Under the pieces are notes generated by a model. That model was not told the DNA's origin. It saw only the letters and a list, made by a program, of their open reading frames with translations, and ran no database searches. Made by a program: the position numbers and the translations under genes. This document shows, piece by piece, positions 10,701-21,209 of a stretch of 64,000 bases of DNA. The stretch is from Argyresthia goedartella. Lineage: Eukaryota > Arthropoda > Insecta > Lepidoptera > Argyresthiidae. Position 1 is the stretch's first letter. Every line of letters starts with the position of its first letter. The DNA is taken from contig OX463829.1 of assembly GCA_949825045.1 (NCBI GenBank), positions 15,842,715 to 15,906,714 on the forward strand, in the 5' to 3' direction.

Positions 10701-13700
10701 ACATAGCTAGATACAGGTTATTTACTAGCCGAATCGCCTTCATGGTCAAAAACACCAGCAGCGGTTTTAAGGTGGAGAAAACAAATTCAAAGTTTGTTTT
10801 TCAGTCGGCTGTGGTCGTGTCTTCTCGTTCGATATTGACCTGTTTTAGTATTCAAGATTATGCTATAAGACGTAATTAACATAGCTAGGTACATGTTATT
10901 AACTAACCGAATCTCCTTCGTGGTCAAAAACACCAGCAGCGGTTTTAAGGTGGAGAAAAGAAATTCAAAGTGTCTTTTTAAGTTTGCTGTGGTAGTGTCT
11001 TCTCGTCCGATATTGACCTGTTTTAGTATTAGAGATTATGCTTGACAACGTTTCTAATATAGCTAGATCCAGTTTATTTACTAGCTAAACCTGCTTCGTG
11101 GTCAAAAACACCAGCAGCGGTTTCAAGTTGGAGTACATAAATTCAAAGTTTCACATTCAGTCTGCTCTGGTACTGTCTTCTCGTTCTATATTAGCATGTA
11201 ATTGTGTTCTCGATTATGCTGTAAGACCTTCTTAACATAGTTAGATACACGTTATTTACTAGCCGAATCTCCTTCATGGTCATAAACACCAGCAGCGGTT
11301 TCAAGGTGGAGAAAACTAATTCAAAGTTTATTTTTCAGTCGGCTGTGGTATTGTCTTCTCGTCCCATATTGACCTGTTTAAGTATTCAAGATTATGCATT
11401 ACGACGTACTTAACATGATTTATACAGGTTATTTACTAACCGAACCTGCTTCGTGGTCAAAAACACCAGCAGCGGTTTCAAGGTGGAGAAAACAAATCCA
11501 AAGTTTGTTTTTCTCTCGGCTGTGGTAGTGTCTTCTCGTCCGATATTGACCGGGTTTAGAATTCAAGATTATGCTTTGCGACGTACTTGACATCGCTAAA
11601 TACAGGTTATTTACTAGCCGAACCTCCTTCGTGGTCAAAAACAACAGCAGCGGTTTCAAGTTGAAGTACAAAGTTTCACATTCAGTCGGCTCTGGTACTG
11701 TCTTCTCGTTCGATATTGGCATGTTATAGTGCCCAAGATTATGCTTTAGGTCCTACTCAACAAAACTAGGTACTTCTATCTTGTAGCTGCACCTCCTTAG
11801 TAGTCAGAATCACCAGCAGCATTTTCAAGAAATGTCAATAAGTTTAAACGCTGCTGTTATCCAACAGATGGCGGTAGGTTAACCATTTGATTGCTTTCGT
11901 ATTTAATAGTAAGATTATTGAATGTAATAAATAACACGCATTTATTTTTATTTTGCGTGTTTATTTTTGCGAAAAAGCTTTACCTACGTCAAAATGCTGC
12001 TCTTATCTAATATATGTCGTAAGCAACAGGCGACTTCATATGATCAACATGAATCTTCTTTTAGTCCGATATTGGTATTGTAAAGCAGTCTAGATTACGA
12101 AGTTAGGCCTATTCAACAAAGCCTGACACAGCCTATCTAATAGGCGCATCTGCCTAGTAGCCGAAATCACCAGCATCGGTTTCAAGAAATATCAATTAGT
12201 TGAAACGCTACTATTAGCCAACAGATGGCGTTAGGTTTACTTGTCGATTTCGTTTTGATTTTAAGATTCTAATAAATAGGTTTAGTGACGCTAGGAAGGA
12301 TCTCATGACCGGTGCGTGCGTTTAGGTAAACCTTTTTTCCCAGAAATAATCATAAGCAACATAAAAAATATAACATAGCTATTAACTAATAATTATTTAT
12401 GTAGGTGTCTCTACAGAGCCACAAAGATCTTAAGGCACTTGGATGAGATTGACATGAAGGCGCTACTTATAGCTTTACAGCATGTTTATGGCACCACCTC
12501 TCTCCCTCTTTCTGGCACGATTTATACGAAGCCAGCGATAGTTGTGATTTCTGCCACGCGCTCCTTGTGGCATAAGATCCTTGTGGCACTGTATCTATTA
12601 ATAAGAATCTAAAATCTTACTATTAAATCCAAAAACAATAGAATAGTTAACCTAACGCCATCTGTTGGCTAATAGCAGTGATTCAACTTATTGACATTTC
12701 TTGAAACCGCTGCTGGTGATTCTGACTACTAAAGAGGTGCAGCTAGTAGATAGATGTACCTAGTTATGTTGAGTAGGTCCTGTGGCATAATCTGGAGCAC
12801 AATTACATGCCATTATTGGACTAGAAGACACTACTAAAGCCGACTGAAAGTGAAACTTTGAATTTGTTTACTCCACCTTGAAACCGCTGCAGGTATTTTT
12901 GACCATGAAGGAGGTTCTGCTTGTAAATAAACTGTATCTAGCTATGTTATGTAGGTCTTAAAGCATAATCTTGATTATTAAAACAGGTCAATACCGGACG
13001 AGAAGACACTACCACAGCCGACTGAAAAATAAACTTTGAATTTGTTTTCTCCACCTTGAAACCGCTGCTGATGTTTTTGACCACAAAGAAAGTTAGGCTA
13101 GTTAATAAACTGGATCTAGCTATGTTAGAAACATCGTCAAGCATAATCTTGAATACTAAAACAGGTCAATATCGGACGAGAAGACACTACCACAGCAAAC
13201 TGAAAAAGAAACTTTGAATTTATTTTCTCCACCTTGAAACCGCTGCTGGTGTTTTTGACCACGAAGGAGGTTCAGCTAGTAAATAACCTGTATCTAGCTA
13301 TGTTAAGTAGGTCTTAAAGCATAATTTTGAATACTAAAACAGGTCAATATCGGACGAGAAGATACTACCACAGCTGACTGAAAAATAAACTTTTAATTTG
13401 TTTTCTCCACCTTGAAACCGCTGCTGATGTTTTTGACCACAAAGCAAGTTAGTCTAGTAAATAAACTGGATCTAGCTATGTTAGAAACATCGTCAAGCAT
13501 AATCTTGAATACTAAAACAGGTCAATATCGGACGAGAAGACACTACCACAGCAAACTGAAAAAGAAACTTCTAATTTATTTTCTCCACCTTAAAACCGCT
13601 GCTGGTGTTTTTGACCACGAAGGAGATTTGGCTAGTTAATAACCTGTACCTAGCTATGTTAAGAAGGTCTTACAGCATAATCGAGAACACTATTACATGC

Positions 13701-16700
13701 TAATAACGAACGAGAAGACAGTACCAGAGCCGACTGAATGTGAAACTTTGAATTTCTTTTCTCCACCTTGAAATCGCTGCTGGTGTTTTTGACCACGAAG
13801 GAGGTTGTGCTAGTAAATAACCTGTATCTAGCTATTTTAAGTAGGTCTTAAAGCATAATCTTAAATACTAAAACAGGTCAATATCGGACGAGAAGACACT
13901 ACCACAGCCGACTGAAAAATAAACTTTGAATTTGTTTTCTCCGCCTTGAAACAGCTGCTGATGTTTTTGACCACAAAGCAAGTTCGGCTAGTAAATAAAC
14001 TGGATCTAGCTATGTTAGGAACGTCGTCAAACATAATCTGAAATACTAAAACAGGTCAATATCGAACGAGAAGACAGTACCAGAGCCGACTGAATGTGAA
14101 ACTTTGAATTTTTTTTCTCCACCTTAAAACCGCTGCTGGTGTTTATGACCACGAAGGAGATTCGGATTGTAAATAACGTGTATCTAGCTATGTTTAGTAG
14201 GTCTTACAGCATAATCATGTACAATATTACATGCTAATATCGAACGAAAAGACAGTACCAGAGCCGACTGAATGTGAAACTTTGAATTTGTGTACTCCAC
14301 CTTGAAACCGCTGCTGGTATTTTTGACCACGAAGGACGTTCGGCTAGTAAATAACGTGTATCTAGCTATGTTAAGTAGGTCTTACAGCATAATCAAGTAT
14401 AATATTACATGCTAATATCTACGAGAAGACAGTACCAGAGCCGACTGAATGTTAAACTTTGAATTTGTGTACTCCAACTTGATAACGCTGCTGATGTTTT
14501 TGACCATGAAGGAGATTCGGCTAGTAAATAATCTGTATCTAGATATGTTAAGTACGTCGTAAGGCACAATCTTGTATACTAAAACAGGTCAATATCGCAC
14601 GAGAAGACACTACCACAGCCGACTGAAAAATAAACTTTGAATTATTTTTCTCCGCCTTGAAACCGCTGCTGATGTTTTTGACCACAAAGCAAGTTCGGTT
14701 AGTAAATAAACTGGATCTAGCTATGTTAGGAACGTCGTCAAACATAATCTGAAATACTAAAACAGGTCAATATCGAACGAGAAGACAGTACCAGAGCCGA
14801 CTGAATGTGAAACTTTGAATTTCTTTTCTCCACCTTGAAACCGCTGCTGGTGTTTATGACCACGAAGGAGATTCGGCTAGTAAATAACGTGTATCAAGCT
14901 ATGTTAAGTAGGTCTTACAGCATAATCACGTTTAATATTACATGCTAACATCGAACGAGAAGACAGTACCAGAGCCGACTGAATGTGAAACTTTAAATTT
15001 GTGTACTCCACCTTGAAACCGCTGCTGGTATTTTTGACCACGAAGGAGGTTCGGCTTGTAAATAACCTGTATCTAGCTATGTTAAGTACGTCTTAAAGCA
15101 TAATTTTGAATACTTAAACAGGTCAATATCGAACGAGAAGTTACGACCACACCCGACTGAAAAAGAAATTTTGAATTTGTTTTCTCCACCTTAAAACCGC
15201 TGCTGGTGTTTTTGACCACGAAGGCGATTCGGCTAGTAAATAACCTGTATCTGTTATTATGTTAAGTACGTCTTAAAGCATAATCTTGAATACTAAAACA
15301 GGTCAATATCGAACGAGAAGACACTACCAAAGCCAACAGAAAGTGAAACTTTGAATTTGTGTACTCCACCTTGAAACCGCTGCTGGTGATTTTTACCACG
15401 AAGAAGGTTCGGCTAGTAAATAAGCTGTGTCTTGCTAGGTTAAATAGGTCTTAACGCATAATCTAGAATAAATTTGAATACCAATATCGGACTAGAAGAC
15501 CACAAGTACCACAGCCAACTATCTATATTGAATAAGTATTGTCGACATTTTAGGGTACATGGTTCATTAAGGAAGTATGGGTTTCATCAACAGGCACTAG
15601 ACACCATTTATATTGCCTTAAACCTATCATAAAGGCCCTTAGTGTTATGTGAAAAAGTACCTCCTTAATTTGGTCGTATTATATTGGCTGCTAACTTTTG
15701 GCTGCCAACTTCACACCGGTACTAAAATAACGTGGCGCCGCTATTTTGTCAAAAATATTTTCAAGGAGAGTTTACGAATACACAATGTCCACGTTTTTAA
15801 TGCAATTCCGCAATGAAATTAGTTAGGATTTCAGAATTAAAGGAAAAAAAAATATATAGAGGTATTTTCGTGATTAAATTCTACCAAAAAAAAACATCTA
15901 ATCGCGTTTTCCTTCGGTGAGAATTATAATAGCTTAATCAATAAAAGTTAACCCAAAAATCAGTTGTAGAGTAAATGGATTCTAAAATAAAAACTGCTTT
16001 TTTTTCGTATCACCTGAAGGTGTCAAGCATCCTTCAAAATGAAAATTTGATTGCGATCCGAATTGATGGCCTGACCTTCATTCAACAAACAAGATAATAA
16101 GAATATTCAAAGAACATATCTAGACATAATCATCATGGAAATTATAATTTCGATATCGAAACGTGTCTCTACATTATTAATATAATAATATAATAATAAT
16201 AATCGTTTATTGCAGGCATAAAAGCCCATAGAATAAATTGCACATTATGTCAGCAATAAAATAAAATTAAAATTCAAATAAATCATTACAAAATAAAAAT
16301 GTCAAAAAATTTAAAAATAAAAACACACACACGGCAGGGGAAGAAGGACGAGTGCCTAGGCTACCCACTAACGTGTAGCCTCACCCAGTGAGCCAGCAGC
16401 GGCGAGTCCCACCGTCCAGCCAACGTGCGAAGAATGGAGTTGGAGCTGCCGCGTACGCGCGCTAATAGCGAGGCGCTGCGTTTCTAATGATCGCGGCAAA
16501 GCCGTCGACCCTTGCCTCCGCAAACATGCCTGAGGCGCTGCAGTACCGCGGCAGGCCCATCACCACCCTAAATGCATTGTTGTACTGAATACGTAGGGCG
16601 CTGTATGCACCCTGAGTATAGTTGACCCACAGGCTGCACGTGTAGTAAGACTGGCAGTATGCCCTGAACAATGTTAATTTTGATTCTTTACTACAACGAG

Positions 16701-18717
16701 CGAACCTGCGAGCCAGCATGTTACAGCGAACAGCCACCGCCCTACGCTCCCTCTCAATGTCACAGACATCTTTGAGGTCATCGGTGACCCAGTGGCCCAG
16801 ATACTTGAACATCTTAACCCTGTTCAGAGGAGAATTATTAATGTAGACTGGAGGCAGGTCAGAGTATGTTCTCGTGCCTGACTTGAAAACCATTAGCTCA
16901 CTCTTTTTCGCGTTGTACCTGAGCCCATGGGCCTCCGCATAGGACTCACAAATACGCAACAGTGCACATAGCGCACCGACCGATGGGCTCAGCAACACCA
17001 TATCGTCAGCATAAGAGATGTTATTAATATTTTGTCCGTCTATATGACATCCAACTCTAGTGCTGCTGAGCTCCTCGATCAGGTCATTTACATACAAATT
17101 AAAAAGTTTAGGAGAAGTGAGCCCCCCTTGTCTCACACCACAGTCCAGTCTGTATGCACTAGGGGATGCAGGAACCGGCTTTTGTCGAGAACCGGGTTTT
17201 ACGGTTCTGAGCCAAACAGAACCGGGGGCCCGGTCCCGGTTCTGGTTTTCTTTTGAATAAAATAATTCCTTAATTATATTGTTTATTTTTTATATAACGT
17301 ACGTGTAATCAGTCTTTCAGGCATGCAAAATCCACAGAGATACATAAAGATTATATAAATAATCCGTTTTTATGTAAATTTAGTATCATATACTTAGATA
17401 AAATACTATTCTCTATACTTAATCAAATATTTTGATAATATGAACGCAGAAACGAAATTGCATTTATACTGCTGTCATTGAGTGACGAGTTGACTACCGA
17501 AGATAGTTACATATATAACCCGCAGATGAAAAATGCGATCTGTTTCGGCACTGGTTGGTGGTATTTTCATTAAATGATTAAATGCTTTCGTTAAATAGCG
17601 GCCCCTATTACCACCATTTTCGAACAGCGCTATCTCAAGTTTTATTGACATTGCCAGACTGTCATTACCAGTAGATCGATCAAATGACATCACATTCTAG
17701 ACCTTTGCAATCCTTTCTTTGTAGATGCACCGCATTAGTCAAAATTTCTGGTATCATTCCTTGTTTCTCAATCTCTTGCCTGCTTTGTTCTGCTGATCGC
17801 CTTTCTTCATCGAATGATTTTGTTCATAGTATGAGAGACTCAATATCACTGCACATCTCATAGCTGGTAGGACAGGGGAAAACGAATAAATCCTGATCAG
17901 TACTTATTTAATTGCCCCATAGACAAAATTTTGTTATTTTACTTATCTGTACAACAATATGGAATCACGAACACACGCAATGGAGGAGAAATAATTCTGC
18001 GTTTTTTTTTGTAAATCCTGTTGTGCGGCCTTGAAATGTTGTTCTCCTTTTTATCAATCGACATTGATCGGTTTGCTCGCGTAAGGAACGACACACGCGG
18101 GTCACACTAACAATAGCGAACAATAGATGTGGGAGAGAGAGGGTAAAGAAAATGATTGAATTAAATTATGTTCTTTTTTGAGAACTGGCCGACTCGCAAA
18201 TGGACTAATTAGTCGTGAAATATAAATCACTTGCCGGCTCGCGTAAGGAAGGACTAATTAGCCCCGGGCCCAATTGCGCTCTGGTTCATGTTTTCTTCTG
18301 AACCGTAAAGAACCGAAAACCCGGTTCTTGAAACTTCAGAATCGGGTCTATGGAAATGGTCTAGAACCGGGTATACCCGGTTCTCTCAGAACCGGGTAGA
18401 ACCGGGTGCATGCCCTAGTATGCACCAGAGCATGACCCCGCCCACCTGACACAATTGTTTTGGTTTTGGTTTTGGTAATATAACATGTAGGAAATATTTT
18501 TAAGTCGAAATTCACGATAAGTCGGTCTCTGGGTAAAGTTACCTATGGATGTTTTTGTAGTATTTTTAAAACTGTACCTCGCTAACTATAAACAAACCGG
18601 CCCGGGTAACAATAAGCATAAGTCACTCACTAAAATATTAAACTTACCAACAGCGACGTAATACTCTTCAACATCTTCATTCTTGTAATGTTGGTACTTT
18701 CCGACAATGGACGGCAT
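7646..18717 (-). CDS. Fatty-acid-binding protein gene (four coding exons, 135 aa)
   Basis: An intracellular lipid-binding protein of the FABP/CRABP beta-barrel family, which carries fatty acids or similar ligands in the cytosol. Coding exons are 18717-18648, 9950-9781, 9294-9184 and 7702-7646. All introns are GT-AG, with phases 1, 0 and 0. Joined lengths (70+170+111+57 nt) give an uninterrupted 135-residue frame ending in TAG; the family is usually about 130-135 residues. Intron 1 splits codon 24 (Gly), the conserved position in FABP genes. Signatures are an N-terminal IVGKYQHYKNE, VPYLVRKMM opening the helix-turn-helix/strand region, KTMEFKFTLGEEYEEKLP, and a C-terminal TRYFRRV. I infer the exon join from phase and family length; transcripts would settle it. 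The introns carry all the transposons described between 7.9 and 18.5 kb. Confidence 0.85.
7908..8912. mobile_element. About 1-kb non-autonomous DNA element with ~95-bp TIRs, in FABP intron 3
   Basis: The left arm, about 7908-8004 ('cgtcgtattac', 'gcgccggatt', 'gtcgctgttttataatgcgg', 'ctacctca'), is matched inverted at about 8805-8912 ('tgaggtagccgcattacaaa', 'aatccggcgcgcc', 'gtaatacgac') at roughly 80% identity. I see no transposase inside, only short broken frames. I cannot name the superfamily because no clean target duplication is visible. Confidence 0.65.
9020..9115 (-). repeat. Family B SINE-like fragment in FABP intron 3
   Basis: Inverted relative to the copy at 5745, it shares 'tttgcgtta', 'aaggtttcttcacgat' and 'tagaacgtcc'. 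It ends just 3' of FABP exon 3 and is a fragment only. Confidence 0.5.
9184..9294 (-). CDS. FABP exon 3 (residues 81-117)
   Basis: Acceptor ttttccag and donor gtacgt bound a 111-nt phase-0 exon. It encodes SVTTMVGDDELVTES and then DTGDKFRRQYKFTDEGCVI, the last beta strands before the C-terminus. Confidence 0.82.
9452..9742. repeat. 75-bp minisatellite, about 4 units, in FABP intron 2
   Basis: 'tctgttgataatcctgctat', followed by 'aaattgatccaaaacta' and 'ggcttggtagcaagtaccaa', repeats with a period of exactly 75 bp (unit anchors 9466, 9541, 9616, 9691). The first unit is the most diverged and the last stops at 'ggcttggtagc'. Because 75 is a multiple of 3, the array leaves long open frames on both strands that are not genes. 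Confidence 0.9.
9781..9950 (-). CDS. FABP exon 2 (residues 24-80)
   Basis: Acceptor tcaacag precedes it and donor gtaaat follows ACTGCTAAG. It encodes VPYLVRKMMSIASPLMEITK and continues to LGEEYEEKLPNKTAK. At 170 nt it is close to the roughly 173-nt second exon usual in FABP genes. Confidence 0.88.
10238..10246. repeat. 9-bp target-site duplication, left copy
   Basis: 'actaaaata' directly precedes the first base of the foldback element and recurs at 15721-15729 directly after its last base. Confidence 0.85.
10480..11940 (+). repeat. Left array of 178-bp units
   Basis: About eight head-to-tail units contain 'ggtcaaaaacaccagcagcg', 'tcaaggtggag', 'gtgtcttctcgt..gatattg' and 'ttatttactagcc'. 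Most spacings are exactly 178 bp, close to a nucleosome repeat and to the length of many centromeric satellites. Units differ by scattered substitutions. Confidence 0.9.
12590..15490 (-). repeat. Right array of 178-bp units, inverted
   Basis: Sixteen units in reverse orientation to the left array (anchor 'ccgctgc' every 177-180 bp from 12707 to 15377). Short open frames of 60-100 codons here arise from the repeat and are not genes. Confidence 0.9.
15721..16172. other. FABP intron 1 spacer, no feature
   Basis: It begins with the right copy of the 9-bp duplication (15721-15729). The rest is AT-rich intron sequence in which I see no gene or repeat. Confidence 0.6.
16462..17151 (-). pseudogene. 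Reverse transcriptase C-terminal half of the split LINE
   Basis: The palm motifs GGLTSPKLFNLYVNDLI and SYADDMVLLSPS carry the catalytic YADD. They are followed by KKSELMVFKSG and the thumb/connector motif VKMFKYLGHWVTDDLKD typical of APE-type LINEs, then a run rich in R and C (ERERRAVAVRCNMLARRFAR). The frame is open from the insertion point to its stop. It is non-functional because the N-terminal part is missing and the frame is split. Confidence 0.85.
17152..17159. repeat. 8-bp target-site duplication (left) of the hAT insertion
   Basis: 'gtatgcac' directly before the element; the identical octamer lies at 18418-18425 directly after it. Removing the element and one copy restores the LINE reading frame. 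Confidence 0.9.
17160..18417 (-). mobile_element. 1258-bp hAT element, transposase mostly lost
   Basis: The ends are taggggatgca and, inverted, tagggcatgca (10 of 11 identical), with perfect 8-bp duplications, the hallmark of hAT insertion. Both ends carry many 'aaccggg/cccggtt' subterminal copies, likely transposase-binding sites by analogy with other hATs. A minus-strand remnant at about 17535-17600 reads NHLMKIPPTSAETDRIF, matching the hAT dimerisation motif P.TSAE.ERvF. The rest of the transposase is eroded. Confidence 0.88.
18648..18717 (-). CDS. FABP exon 1 (residues 1-23 plus first base of codon 24)
   Basis: The ATG lies at 18717-18715 and the frame reads MPSIVGKYQHYKNEDVEEYY. It ends in a G followed by the donor gtaagt. 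The phase-1 end fits exon 2, completing a glycine codon. A TATA-like 'tattatatag' sits about 20 bp upstream of the ATG, too close for a normal 5' leader, so a separate 5' UTR exon is possible. Confidence 0.85.
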
Positions 18718-20235
18718 TTTTTTTTAAATAATTCTATATAATATTTGACAAAACAGACATTCACGTGATCTCTCAATAAGATGCAAATGAGTAACATTAT
18801 CGTGAGTTGATAACGGTAATCAGTCTGACTACAGATGCTGTAATACTGGTTTGACGTAATCGAGCAAAAAATGTTGTCAAAAAAAGCATTTATCGTATTT
18901 GTTTTGATCTGGTAGGGAGACGTGTGACGAAGTTTGGTCGGAAAGATCGGTTTTAAGATAACTCTACCAAAAGTCATGGGTGGGTTTTTGTTCATTGTAT
19001 AAAATTGCTGGCCAGAGGGAAAATAAAAGCCAGGTTTTAGAGCACAAATGGAGCATTCTGACTGCCAAGTGCCTGAATTAGATCCTCAAAAGAAACTGCG
19101 CTACAAGCTAAAAACCGTGGGCTTGTTGGGGAAAATCCCGCCAGCAACCCCAAGCTGGATCTCCAAGACCACTTGCGATTCCTTGCAACTTCGAAGACTG
19201 AAGATTAAACGAGACATGGTGTCCGCAGGCCTACAGCAACCCCAAACAGATTTCGAGAACTACTGAACGCAGATTCTTCGTTAATATCTCAAACGACGGT
19301 AATTGACGGTAACAATTAGAGCATCAAGCCCCAAAGGGCTCGCTGCTGCATGGGGCACGCGTGCGCCGTGGAGCACAATAACAAGGACCGGGAGCAAGGT
19401 CGCATCTTTGAGATGGGTGTGGACTAGGGACTCACCCAGTGAGCAAAGTTGTTAGTTGGGTGTTGGTCGGTTTGCGGTCTCAGAGGGGTAGTCTCCTATC
19501 AAAGAAAGAATTAAACTCGGTGGTCAAGGTTTATTAAATAACCAAAAAATTGGCGGCCGATCAACTTAACCTAAAACAAAAGTCTCTTAATGCTAAACTT
19601 ATCTTAACCAACAATCGACCGACTCGCTTGCTTGTTGCCACCAACGGTGGGAGCTCCGGCTACAGCTGAAGCGTTTCTGCAGTGCGACGACGCACTTCAT
19701 AAGCAAGTGCAAGACCTACACCAAACAGGCGCCATGCTAGGTCTAAAACTGGTATTCGCATGGAGGTTCCTCGCCTATCCCAAACCAGGGTGCACTTGCT
19801 TGACACCCTCCTCGTCCTCCACATGTTCACGCGATGTTTGACTCACGAACAGTCTCCACTAGCCCTCGTGGTTGCGATGGTCAAGCTCCACGAAACACAC
19901 GGTCCAGGTGCGGATCACTACGATCTCGTCTCTTCAGCAGGGGGCAGAGTTTCTAGACAATGGCCGCCCATCCCCCAAGCCAGGGCTGTCACCCAAGGCA
20001 CTAGGGCGAAAGAAAAACTCCCTGTCACTGGTCCCCCATTTTTTTTCACGTGCAACGCGTTTTGCTAATACAACGCAGGGCAAACTGCGAGAACAAAATT
20101 CGTCGCAAAATATTATATTTCAATCTGATATAACTGGTGTCGCAACGCAACGTCACGATGTGCTCGCACGCGCAATTTGAAGAGCGTCTGGGAAAAACTA
20201 ACAGCAAGACGCAACCAGTGCACACCAGAAATTTA
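18718..20235. other. FABP upstream region and unassigned sequence
   Basis: The FABP promoter should lie here. I see no unambiguous core promoter besides the TATA-like stretch near 18735. A 72-codon frame at 19048-19266 (+) and frames of about 70-100 codons at 19632-20180 (+) are open, but I recognise none of them and see no splice or repeat support. They may be decayed mobile-element sequence. Confidence 0.35.
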
Positions 20236-20870
20236 GGGGGCTATATTACTGACGCTCGTGTTGTTTTTTTAACAAAGTCTGCTTCATATGAAGATGAATT
20301 TAGACGCTCTGTCGTGAGTAAGGGTAAATTGGTGAAGAATGATTCGAAAGCTCGAGCAACCTCAGCGTTGAATTTAACAACACCATCAACTATCTTTAGG
20401 CAGAAATCATCCCTTGGTATAACTTTGCCAGTTTCACGGTTTATTATTTAACAAACTGTTTTCATTCTATTATTTGAATTTTGTATTTTTCTGTTAATGT
20501 GTAAATTTTTTGCAGTTCTACAAATCAACTTAAAAGTTTTGGAATGTTTTTACCATAGTCATGTTATTTTCTATCAAAGTTATAGATTTTTTGTTCATAA
20601 ATATCATACAAGACAACTCTACTTTTCCGAATTCCAAACGTTGCCCAGTCATTAAGTTCATATTTAGCGTTGTAGCCACTGATTTTCTTTAAATTAAAAA
20701 CTTTATTGAATTCTATTTAAATAATGTTGAAGAAGTCTGAATAGATTTGATTTGGGTTCTGTTCATTAAAATCCGGTAAAATGATGGATCAGTCTTAACC
20801 TTATTGGGAATTAAACTGTTTGACCGCTGTGATCTAAAGTTAAGCAGTTATTAAAATTTATACTAGTCAC
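20236..20870 (-). pseudogene. LINE fragment homologous to 63300-63980
   Basis: About 600 bp aligns directly with 63301-63990 at high identity (for example 'ctcgagcaac', 'tttcacggtttattattt', 'aaacgttgcccagtcattaa'), with a deletion of roughly 65 bp near 20783. On minus it encodes the linker between endonuclease and RT. It is broken by stops and lies next to inverted 5' LINE sequence at 21210-22620. Confidence 0.8.
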
Positions 20871-21209
20871 AGAAAACGTTATCTAATTAAGCTGGTAAGT
20901 GTAATTCTAGTCGGTTCTAAAAATACATGAGATAAATTTAATGATTTGAATAAAGTTATTAATTGTTGTTTCATTGTTGTATCTAAGAGCATGTATGTAA
21001 TGAAGGTTAATAAAAAAAGGTTAGTGAGGGCTTCCTCCAAAATTTACTCAAATATTTCGACATTTCCATGGCCTTTTTCATCCGTCGGTCTGGTCTACTA
21101 TCTGTCGATAGTTGACCAACTGACGAAAAAAAAAACGTTAGTTTATCAACTAACGGTTTTGATAATTTTACGGTAACATATACATTGCTCCACCGGCGGA
21201 GTTAGGGGC
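20871..21209. other. Junction sequence between LINE pieces
   Basis: No gene is seen. At 21095-21160 there is a short palindromic stretch ('ctatctgtcgatag', and 'cgttagttta' with 'aactaacg'). It could be LINE 5' UTR from the inverted piece, but I cannot show this. Confidence 0.3.

Larger units (their letters stand above)
10247..15720. mobile_element. 5.47-kb foldback transposon with satellite-like arms, 9-bp TSD
   Basis: It opens accggtgtgaagttggcagc and closes with the exact inverse, flanked by the 9-bp repeat actaaaata. Each arm has about 235 bp of single-copy outer sequence, then tandem 178-bp units, inverted between the arms. The left arm has eight regular units (anchor 'gcagcgg' at 10580, 10758, 10936, 11114, 11292, 11469, 11647, 11816) and a diverged inner one at 12173. 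The right arm has sixteen (12707 to 15377). The middle, about 11940-12590, carries no recognisable transposase, so the element is non-autonomous. Long tandem-repeat TIRs with a 9-bp duplication recall Drosophila Foldback elements, which are related to Mutator-like transposons; this link is inference. It sits in FABP intron 1. Confidence 0.88.
16173..18457 (-). mobile_element. 5'-truncated LINE (non-LTR), split by a hAT insertion
   Basis: Reading on minus from about 18457, the reverse transcriptase (RT) frame begins CVRWAGSCSGAY. The hAT element (17160-18417) then interrupts it. It resumes as RLDCGVRQGGLTSPKLFN and runs to the end of the frame at 16462. A 3' UTR follows, with an att-rich microsatellite tail (16173-16204). 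The 5' half (endonuclease and early RT) is absent. It lies in FABP intron 1, in the same orientation as the gene. Confidence 0.8.

Noticed and set aside
11429..14745. Several open frames of 65-97 codons on both strands within the 178-bp arrays
   Set aside because: They recur with the repeat, differ between units by stops and frameshifts, and have no family resemblance. They are by-products of the satellite units.
10580..15377. Regularly spaced repeats that could suggest a CRISPR array
   Set aside because: The 178-bp repeating units are contiguous satellite monomers, not short repeats with unique spacers, and the host is an animal.
19048..20180. Plus-strand frames upstream of the FABP gene, possibly a host exon or retroelement gag
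   Set aside because: No motif, repeat copy or splice pattern in the window supports either idea, so no function is assigned.
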